9,884 nt of DNA from CBDUUP01 sp965370435 (lineage in GTDB: Bacteria > Chloroflexota > Anaerolineae > Anaerolineales > UBA11579). The translations under genes and the position numbers were made by a program. The DNA lies in contig CBDUUP010000148.1 in the NCBI GenBank assembly GCA_965370435.1, positions 1-9,884 of the forward strand, written 5' to 3'. Each line of letters starts with the position of its first letter. Within the stretch, counting starts at the first letter, position 1. Under the pieces are notes generated by a model, which worked only from the letters and a program-made list of their open reading frames with translations, was not told the DNA's origin and did not search any database. Of the stretch, positions 5,113 to 9,884 are shown piece by piece.

Positions 5113-5820
5113 TTACGCGTTTGCAACTTGGCGGATCACCAATACCACTTTACCCTTGATCTGCACCGTGCTGGGATCTTCAATGATGATGGGATCCATC
5201 TGTGGGTTGGCGGGCTGCAGACGCACCTTGCCATTATCGCGGTAGAAGTACTTGAGAGTGGTTTCATCCTTGTCCAACAGCCAAACGGCCACCAGTTCGC
5301 CATCGCGCGCTTCTTGAGCGGGTTTCATGATGACGATGTCGCCATCGTTGATCATGGCATCGATCATCGAGTCGCCCTCCACTTCCAGGGCGAAGAGATT
5401 ATCGGTCTTTTCACGTGTGGGGAGCAGATTGCGAGCTACGTCCACTGCGCTTTCAGGGTCGAAGTAGTTGAAGTCCGAAGCCGGTACCGGGATGGGCTGG
5501 CTGGCAACAATGCGGCCCAACAGGGGGACGTGGAGAAGTTCACTCACCGCGCCCTGAACCGTCTGGACGGCTTCTTCCAACGGGCCGGCGAGGGTCTTGA
5601 TCAGCCGCAAACCGCGTGAGACGCGCCGGTCGCGTTCGATGTAACCCAATTCCTCAAGCTGGTTGAGGTAATAATTCACCACCGAGGTGGAAGAAATATT
5701 AGCCTCGGCCCCGATTTCTCGGATAGAAGGGGGGTACTTTTGATTTTCCTGGTATTGCTGCAGCACTTCCAGGATCTTCTTATGGCGTTCGCCCAGCCCC
5801 TTGCGTTTTCGAGCCATCAT
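5113..5820 (-). CDS. lexA: LexA SOS repressor / self-cleaving protease
   Basis: This 235-residue LexA has an N-terminal winged helix-turn-helix (YPPSIREIGAEANISSTSVVN in the region 29-49) and a C-terminal S24 protease-like domain with catalytic S151 in GDSM and K190 in TTLKYF. It represses SOS genes and cuts itself when RecA filaments form on damaged DNA. The expected cleavage bond is in VPLLGRIVASQP, where the scissile pair reads Ala106-Ser107 instead of the usual Ala-Gly. It is longer than E. coli LexA (202 residues), with extra residues in the linker (75-95) and after the cleavage site (110-145). The ATG at 5820 has GGAGG six bases upstream; a second ATG follows immediately. A near-consensus promoter with an SOS box in its spacer shows autorepression, and a terminator follows. 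Confidence 0.97.
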   Translation of the reverse strand: MMARKRKGLGERHKKILEVLQQYQENQKYPPSIREIGAEANISSTSVVNYYLNQLEELGYIERDRRVSRGLRLIKTLAGPLEEAVQTVQGAVSELLHVPLLGRIVASQPIPVPASDFNYFDPESAVDVARNLLPTREKTDNLFALEVEGDSMIDAMINDGDIVIMKPAQEARDGELVAVWLLDKDETTLKYFYRDNGKVRLQPANPQMDPIIIEDPSTVQIKGKVVLVIRQVANA

Positions 5821-5862
5821 AATCGGCCTCCGTAAAGCATTTTATGGTTCATTTGTGCTATA

Positions 5863-5891
5863 AATATACACGAACATGCGTTCTGTGTCAA
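5863..5891 (-). promoter_or_regulatory. lexA promoter (TTGACA-17-TATATT)
   Basis: On the minus strand a perfect -35 TTGACA (5891-5886) and a -10 TATATT (5868-5863) are separated by exactly 17 bases. The lexA ATG lies 42 bases beyond the -10. The spacer contains the SOS box, so LexA bound there would block RNA polymerase. Confidence 0.9.
5871..5884. promoter_or_regulatory. LexA operator (Bacillus-type SOS box)
   Basis: CGAACATGCGTTCT matches the Gram-positive-type consensus CGAACRNRYGTTYC at all but the last base. The palindrome core is GAAC-N4-GTTC. It sits in the spacer of the lexA promoter, a classical autoregulatory position. Confidence 0.92.
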
Positions 5892-5911
5892 GGGGCAAAT
5901 TCACCCGATCT

Positions 5912-5929
5912 AAGACCTTTTTTGGTCTT
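5912..5929. other. Short perfect inverted repeat between divergent promoters
   Basis: AAGACC and GGTCTT flank a six-T centre. It lies between the lexA -35 and the lipoprotein promoter. It follows no gene end, so it is not an obvious terminator; it could be an operator or chance. The same two hexamers form part of the terminator stem at 6689-6717. Confidence 0.3.
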
Positions 5930-5962
5930 GAAAATGGGAAAATCATCTAAATCTACTTATAT

Positions 5963-5991
5963 TTGCCTAATCTTGCCTATTATGTTACAAT
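5963..5991 (+). promoter_or_regulatory. Promoter of the lipoprotein gene (TTGCCT-17-TACAAT)
   Basis: TTGCCT (5963-5968) and TACAAT (5986-5991) are separated by 17 bases and lie 37 bases before the chosen ATG at 6029. This placement argues against an earlier in-frame start at 5963, which would be inside the promoter. Confidence 0.6.
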
Positions 5992-6028
5992 TTCTGTCTC
6001 AACCACTAAACTCGTAAGGAGAGAGAAA

Positions 6029-6634
6029 ATGAGTAAAAGACGTTCACGGCTAACAGTAATAATTATCGTTTTGTTCCTGGTCTCCCAGGCCTGCGCTATC
6101 GGAGGCGGAGGGGATGTAGATGATTTCGTGGGAACCTGGACAATGAGCGATGAAACCATATCCAACTTATTGGACTTGGAGGATCTTGGATTAGAAGAAG
6201 GCCAAGAAGATTATATGAGTTTCGAGGTCGCTTTCACCTTTGGAAGCGATGGTGAATTCGAGTTCGAGATGACTCTAAATATGGATTTCGAGGCTTTGCT
6301 CACCGAAATGACCGGCGGTCTGGATATGGAGATCGTGGCGGAGCCATTGGAATTGAACGTTACCGCTACCGGAACTTACGAACTGCCCTCGGATGGCGTT
6401 ATCGAGTTGACATTCGATGAAGATTCAATTTCTTTATCACCCGAAGAATATTGCTTCACAGTCGCGGGTATGGAAACATGCGAAGACATGAGCGAATTCA
6501 CCGAAGGAATTGACATTGCTTCTTTTGGATCTGGATCTGGGTATTATGAGTTTGACGGCTCAACCCTAATTATTTGGGATGACGATTGCGATTACCCTGA
6601 TGACGACTCCTGCGCGCTGATCCTGGAAAAATAG
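6029..6634 (+). CDS. Small acidic secreted lipoprotein, lipocalin-like fold suspected (201 aa)
   Basis: The start at 6029 is chosen because AAGGAGAG stands just upstream and because the protein then begins with a standard signal peptide: basic MSKRRSR, a hydrophobic run to about residue 18, then SQAC with C22 as the probable lipidated cysteine. The lipobox is imperfect, with Ser rather than Leu at -3. The mature part is very acidic and beta-rich, opening with DDFVGTWTMSDE. The GTW motif, the alternating FTFGSDGEFEFEM strand and the later GTYEL and YYEFDGSTLIIW strands resemble small lipocalin-like lipoproteins. Four cysteines (EYCF, ETCED, DDCDY, DSCAL) could form two disulfides outside the membrane. 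It has its own promoter and terminator, hence is monocistronic. The ligand is unknown. Confidence 0.82.
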   Translation: MSKRRSRLTVIIIVLFLVSQACAIGGGGDVDDFVGTWTMSDETISNLLDLEDLGLEEGQEDYMSFEVAFTFGSDGEFEFEMTLNMDFEALLTEMTGGLDMEIVAEPLELNVTATGTYELPSDGVIELTFDEDSISLSPEEYCFTVAGMETCEDMSEFTEGIDIASFGSGSGYYEFDGSTLIIWDDDCDYPDDDSCALILEK

Positions 6635-6688
6635 CTTGCATGGCGTTCCCTGACATGTTCCATGAGAACAAAACTCTGAGATCATGAT

Positions 6689-6719
6689 AAAAGACCAGTC
6701 GCTAAGACTGGTCTTTTCC
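6689..6719 (+). terminator. Intrinsic terminator after the lipoprotein gene
   Basis: A perfect 12-bp stem, AAAAGACCAGTC pairing with GACTGGTCTTTT, closes a GCTAA loop. The last four T of the stem and a following CCTT give the T-rich end. It is 54 bases past the stop codon. The A-run on the left side could make it work in both directions. Confidence 0.82.
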
Positions 6720-6741
6720 TTGATTCTACTTATCCTTTATA

Positions 6742-6757
6742 TGTGACACTTGGCACA
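6742..6757. promoter_or_regulatory. CRP/FNR-family-like operator upstream of fhs
   Basis: TGTGA-N6-GCACA differs by one base from the CRP consensus TGTGA-N6-TCACA. It lies inside a wider palindrome TATGTG-N8-CACATA (6740-6759). Its centre is about 80 bases before the predicted fhs transcription start, within range for an activator. The identity of any regulator is inferred only from the pattern. Confidence 0.4.
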
Positions 6758-6794
6758 TACAAGAGAGGACATCCGTCCCTTGCCAATTATTGAT

Positions 6795-6824
6795 TTGATT
6801 GATAAAAATGGCATTGTGTATAAA
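6795..6824 (+). promoter_or_regulatory. Probable fhs promoter (TTGATT-18-TATAAA)
   Basis: TTGATT (6795-6800) and TATAAA (6819-6824) are 18 bases apart. The predicted start is near 6831, giving a leader of about 25 bases that contains the GGAGG ribosome-binding site seven bases before the ATG. Confidence 0.55.
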
Positions 6825-6856
6825 TCTATTAAAACATAGCTGTAGGAGGCTAGACC

Positions 6857-8788
6857 ATGACTCATGACGATCCCAAACTGGAAGGCGCAATTCCTTTCAC
6901 GCCCTCCAAAATCAACCTTCGCTCCCCGGTGCCCACGGACATCGATATCGCTCAGGAAGCGAAACTCAAGCCCATCACCCAGATTGCCGAAGAACTGGGG
7001 CTGCTCCCCGAGGAATTAGAACTCCACGGCAGCCACAAGGCCAAGGTCAAGCTCGAAACCCTCGACCGGCTGGCTGATATTCCCGATGGCAAGTACATTG
7101 ACGTCACCGCCATCACCCCCACCCCGCTGGGCGAGGGCAAAAGCACCACTATGGTGGGGCTTAGCCAGGCTTTAGGTTCCCATCTGGGTAAGAACGTCTT
7201 CACCTGCATCCGCCAGCCCAGCCAAGGCCCGACCTTTGGCATCAAGGGCGGCGCGGCGGGAGGCGGCTACAGCCAGGTGATCCCTATGGAGGATTTCAAC
7301 CTCCACCTCACCGGCGACATCCACGCCATCACCGCCTCCAACAACCTGCTGGCCGCCGCCATCGACACCCGCATGTACCACGAATCCCGCCAAAAAGACA
7401 AAGCCCTCTTCCGCCGCATGTGCCCTAAAGCCAAAGATGGCAGCCGGGAATTCTCCCCCACCATGCTGCGCCGCTTGAAGAAACTGGGCATTGACAAGAC
7501 CAACCCCGACGACCTGACCGATGAAGAGGTCAGCCGCTTCGCCCGCCTGGATATTGACCCTGACACCATCACTTGGCGGCGCGTCGTAGACCTCAACGAC
7601 CGCATGTTACGCGGCATCACCATCGGCGAAGGACCCAAAGAACAGGGCTTCACCCGCAAGACTGGCTTCGACATCACCGTCGCCAGCGAGATCATGGCCA
7701 TCCTGGCCCTCACCACCGATCTGGCCGACATGCGCGAGCGCCTGGGCGCTATCGTGATCGGCACCAACCACGCCGGAGAACCCATCACCGCCGAGGACAT
7801 CGGCTGCGCAGGCGCCATGACGGTCCTGATGAAGGACGCCATCAAGCCCACCCTGATGCAAACCCTGGAAGGCACCCCCGCCTTCGTACATACCGGACCT
7901 TTCGCCAACATCGCCCACGGCAACAGCTCCATCGTCGCCGACAAGATCGCCCTCAAGCTGGCCGACTACGTGGTCACCGAATCGGGCTTTGGGGCCGACA
8001 TCGGCATGGAAAAGTTCTTCGATATCAAGTGCCGCTACTCCGGCCTGATCCCCAATTGCGTGGTGTTGGTCGCCACAGTTCGGGCCTTGAAAATGCACGG
8101 CGGCGGCCCCACCGTGAAAGCCGGCGCTCCCCTCGACTCAGCCTACACCGAAGAGAACCTGGACCTGCTGCGCGCCGGGTTGGGCAACATGGAAGTTCAC
8201 ATCAAGAACGCCTTGAGCTTCGGCATTCCTGTGGTCGTGGCGGTCAACTCCTTCAAGGACGACACCCAGGCCGAGGTTGATCTGGTTAGCGAAGGCGCAA
8301 TTGCGGCTGGCGCGTTAGACGCCGTCGTCTCCCGCCACTGGATGGAGGGCGGCGCGGGCGCGGCCAAACTGGCCGAGGCCGTGGTCAAGGCTTGCGAAAG
8401 CCCCAGCGACTTCAAATTCCTCTACGACCTGGAGACCACCACCATCAAAGAGAAGATCGAGATCATCTGCAAGCAGGTTTACGGCGCAGACGGCGTTGAG
8501 TACCTGCCGGAAGCTGAAGAGAAGATCGCTCTCTACACCAAACTGGGCTTCGATAAGCTGCCCATGTGCATGGCGAAAACCCACCTCAGCCTCAGCCATG
8601 ACCCCAACCTCAAGGGCGTGCCCACCGGCTTCACCGTGCCCATCACCGACATCCGCGCCTCCGTAGGGGCCGGGTTCCTCTACCCCCTGCTGGGCGCTAT
8701 GAGCACCATGCCCGGCCTGCCCACCCGCCCCGCCTACTACGACGTAGACCTGGACCTGGAAACCGGGCGCGTGGTTGGCTTGTTCTAA
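6857..8788 (+). CDS. fhs: Formate-tetrahydrofolate ligase (long form)
   Basis: This 643-residue enzyme makes 10-formyl-tetrahydrofolate from formate, ATP and tetrahydrofolate in the cytoplasm, feeding C1 metabolism or the methyl branch of the Wood-Ljungdahl pathway. Visible are the P-loop TPLGEGKST at 89-97, RQPSQGPTFGIKGGAAGGG at 119-137, LTGDIHAITASNNLL at 151-165, FDITVASEIMA at 271-281, and the family end MPGLPTRPAYYDVDLDLETGRVVGLF. It is longer than the usual bacterial form (about 556-560 residues). Most of the extra length lies around residues 178-240, a position where eukaryotic C1-THF synthase-type ligases are also extended. GGAGG seven bases before the ATG supports the start. It has its own promoter and terminator; no other C1 gene adjoins it. 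Confidence 0.98.
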   Translation: MTHDDPKLEGAIPFTPSKINLRSPVPTDIDIAQEAKLKPITQIAEELGLLPEELELHGSHKAKVKLETLDRLADIPDGKYIDVTAITPTPLGEGKSTTMVGLSQALGSHLGKNVFTCIRQPSQGPTFGIKGGAAGGGYSQVIPMEDFNLHLTGDIHAITASNNLLAAAIDTRMYHESRQKDKALFRRMCPKAKDGSREFSPTMLRRLKKLGIDKTNPDDLTDEEVSRFARLDIDPDTITWRRVVDLNDRMLRGITIGEGPKEQGFTRKTGFDITVASEIMAILALTTDLADMRERLGAIVIGTNHAGEPITAEDIGCAGAMTVLMKDAIKPTLMQTLEGTPAFVHTGPFANIAHGNSSIVADKIALKLADYVVTESGFGADIGMEKFFDIKCRYSGLIPNCVVLVATVRALKMHGGGPTVKAGAPLDSAYTEENLDLLRAGLGNMEVHIKNALSFGIPVVVAVNSFKDDTQAEVDLVSEGAIAAGALDAVVSRHWMEGGAGAAKLAEAVVKACESPSDFKFLYDLETTTIKEKIEIICKQVYGADGVEYLPEAEEKIALYTKLGFDKLPMCMAKTHLSLSHDPNLKGVPTGFTVPITDIRASVGAGFLYPLLGAMSTMPGLPTRPAYYDVDLDLETGRVVGLF

Positions 8789-8821
8789 GCTAAGCAGTAA
8801 ATAAATAGATACCCAAACAGG

Positions 8822-8852
8822 CAGGGATGGATGCAAATCCATCCCTGTTTTT
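8822..8852 (+). terminator. Intrinsic terminator of fhs
   Basis: A perfect 11-bp stem, CAGGGATGGAT pairing with ATCCATCCCTG, is closed by the GNRA-type tetraloop GCAA. It is followed at once by TTTTT. It begins 33 bases after the fhs stop. Confidence 0.92.
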
Positions 8853-9103
8853 ATTCTAAACTGCCATAGGGGGCGCGATAATGTAGCTATCGAGCTAAAC
8901 TCTATTGAGATCTAGTCAGCTATCTAATAATCCTTCAATTGATCTTTGAGGAATTAAGTGCTAGATGTTCGCCGCCTGTTTGCTGACGAACTTCGACTAA
9001 CCTCAAAAATCGAAACTCAGCATTTCACCATTGACAGTCTGCTCGTTTGAATCAATTCAATTTGTCGATAATATTCATTCTAATCCTGGATTCCTCTTGC
9101 TCT
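8853..9103. other. AT-rich intergenic stretch without a recognised gene
   Basis: After the fhs terminator the composition becomes visibly AT-rich. I find no convincing coding frame. Small inverted repeats occur: TAGCT-ATCG-AGCTA at 8884-8897 and GTTCG-N15-CGAAC at 8967-8991. Neither has a T-run or a promoter next to it. The stretch marks the boundary between the GC-rich fhs region and the AT-rich Nudix region. Confidence 0.5.
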
Positions 9104-9112
9104 TGGTATAAT
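9104..9112 (+). promoter_or_regulatory. Extended -10 promoter of the Nudix gene
   Basis: TGGTATAAT gives a perfect TATAAT with the extended -10 TG one base upstream, which can replace a good -35; none is visible. It lies 30 bases before the ATG at 9143. Confidence 0.65.
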
Positions 9113-9142
9113 CTCCTTATAATTTTATTTCAAGGTGATGTT

Positions 9143-9601
9143 ATGAAGAAAAAGCTTGCCTCATTTCCTCGAGTTGGAATTGGTGTAATGATTTTGAGAA
9201 ATGACCACATTTTATTAGGTCGCAGAAAAGGTTCACTCGGAGAGGGTAGTTTCGGTTTTCCTGGTGGTCACTTGGAAATCGGAGAGTCTCTTGAAGAATG
9301 CGCGATTAGGGAAGTAAGAGAAGAAACTGGATTGGTAGTAAAATCTTTGGAATTAATTTGTATTAGTACTTTTATAATCGAGCAGTCTCATTATATAGAA
9401 TTCGATTTTTTAACTAAAATTGGGTTCGGATCACCTGTTACCTGTGAACAAAATCGTGTGGAAAGTTGGAATTGGTTTGATATTGAAAAATTACCAGATC
9501 CTCTATTTCCCCCCGCGATCCCAGCTTTTCAATGTCTTAAAGAAAAACAATTTAATATCTTTGGTTTAGACGGAGATGTAAAGATTATTTGGAAAAATTA
9601 A
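9143..9601 (+). CDS. Nudix hydrolase (152 aa)
   Basis: This 152-residue Nudix protein has a perfect Nudix box: GHLEIGE, then SLEECAI, then REVREETGL, which fits GX5EX7REUXEEXGU and supplies the metal-binding glutamates. The preceding GRRKGSLGEGSFGFPGG fits MutT/ADP-sugar-type members, which hydrolyse nucleoside diphosphates linked to another group. The exact substrate cannot be read. The start at 9143 is chosen because AAGGTG lies just upstream and the extended -10 promoter (9104-9112) is only 30 bases away; an in-frame ATG at 9047 would lie upstream of that promoter and adds a non-homologous hydrophobic leader. The gene is much more AT-rich than fhs or the E1 operon, which suggests acquisition. 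Its stop overlaps the end of the opposing HD-like fragment by four bases. Confidence 0.9.
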   Translation: MKKKLASFPRVGIGVMILRNDHILLGRRKGSLGEGSFGFPGGHLEIGESLEECAIREVREETGLVVKSLELICISTFIIEQSHYIEFDFLTKIGFGSPVTCEQNRVESWNWFDIEKLPDPLFPPAIPAFQCLKEKQFNIFGLDGDVKIIWKN

Positions 9602-9801
9602 AATTTCCCCGACTGAATACTATGATCGTAACGGGTATGTAGAATATCAGGAGATAGGTTAAAAGCATAATTATATATTCCAAGAAAGCTCAGTCTATCT
9701 AATCTTTTTAAATATTCGTGGTCCAAAAATGCTCTCCCCTCTAACTTCTCTTCAATGATGATTTCAAATTGATCTCTCAAGCCAAAGTAATTCGTATCCA
9801 T
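9598..9801 (-). pseudogene. Truncated HD-superfamily phosphohydrolase-like fragment (67 aa)
   Basis: The 67-residue product contains FLDHEYLKRLDRLSFLGIYN and, near its end, ILHTRYDHSIQSGKF. This resembles the opening of HD-domain phosphohydrolases, where a paired 'RL..I.QLG' helix is followed by HTRFEHSLG. The product stops directly after that motif, so the rest of the HD domain, including the HD pair, is absent. The stop lies in the last codons of the convergent Nudix gene. I infer a gene cut short by the arrival of the Nudix segment or by deletion. The ATG has only a weak ribosome-binding site, and a stop codon stands in frame a few codons upstream. A short independent small protein is the alternative. 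The base composition is AT-rich like its neighbour. Confidence 0.42.
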
Positions 9802-9828
9802 AGAAATTTCTCAAGATTCTAATTGCAA

Positions 9829-9884
9829 TCATCTATTGAAAATATCCTCTAGGGGGATGAAGCTCACAATAGTGTTTTCCATTG
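9829..9884 (-). CDS. Possible C-terminal end of a gene entering from the right edge
   Basis: A minus-strand frame open from the right edge ends with the residues MENTIVSFIPLEDIFNR and a TGA, 27 bases before the HD-like start codon. The composition looks protein-like, but only 18 codons are visible, so this may be the end of an upstream gene in the same transcript or simply a chance frame. Confidence 0.25.
   Translation of the reverse strand, partial: MENTIVSFIPLEDIFNR

Noticed and set aside
5963..6028. Earlier in-frame ATG-like start for the lipoprotein, adding 22 residues
   Set aside because: It would begin inside the promoter. The ATG at 6029 has AAGGAG upstream and gives a proper signal peptide.
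7573..8280. Plus-strand 235-codon frame inside fhs
   Set aside because: It is a frame-shifted, Arg/His/Pro-rich shadow of the FTHFS coding sequence.
8967..8991. GTTCG-N15-CGAAC as a second SOS box
   Set aside because: The half-sites are in inverted order with the wrong spacing for LexA, which needs GAAC-N4-GTTC.
9047..9142. Earlier in-frame ATG for the Nudix gene, adding 32 residues
   Set aside because: The extended -10 promoter and the ribosome-binding site lie inside this stretch, and the added hydrophobic leader is not part of the Nudix fold.

Overview
The window looks like chromosomal DNA of a free-living bacterium, most likely a Chloroflexota (Anaerolineae-like) member. This is an inference from four things: the long-form LexA with a Bacillus-type SOS box, the character of the proteins, mostly GC-rich genes separated by AT-richer gaps, and short 7- to 9-bp-period intergenic repeats. 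No rRNA, tRNA or CRISPR array was seen.

Left block (1-4948, all minus strand): a surface-glycan-type gene set. In transcription order it holds a small PglC/WcaJ-like phosphoglycosyl transferase (4948-4316), a 70-residue unknown protein bracketed by two copies of a hairpin-forming repeat, TPP-dependent 2-oxoacid dehydrogenase E1 alpha (3820-2894) and E1 beta (2897-1896, ATGA overlap), then an unusual protein (1887-769), a 75-residue membrane protein (729-502), and the N-terminal part of a probable SAM-dependent methyltransferase that runs off the left edge. The unusual protein has a lipoyl domain and a degenerate E1/E3-binding-like segment, followed by a complete NeuD/PglD-type hexapeptide acyltransferase in the place where an E2 catalytic domain would normally be. 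The tight spacing argues that E1 alpha, E1 beta and this protein form one machine. The working hypothesis is that a 2-oxo acid is decarboxylated, its acyl group is loaded onto the lipoyl arm, and the acyl group is passed to a sugar-nucleotide amine or hydroxyl instead of to CoA. This is the most interesting system in the window.

Middle (4949-5962): lexA on the minus strand, with a clean intrinsic terminator, a near-consensus promoter and an SOS box lying inside the promoter spacer, so autoregulation is evident from the sequence. A 4 x 8-bp tandem repeat lies just beyond the terminator.

Right block (5963-8788, plus strand): a small acidic lipoprotein with its own promoter and terminator, then a long-form formate-tetrahydrofolate ligase (fhs) with its own promoter, a CRP/FNR-like palindrome upstream and a strong terminator. 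After the fhs terminator the sequence turns visibly AT-rich. It holds a Nudix hydrolase gene with an extended -10 promoter, facing a truncated HD-phosphohydrolase-like fragment on the opposite strand. This right end looks like recently acquired or rearranged DNA.
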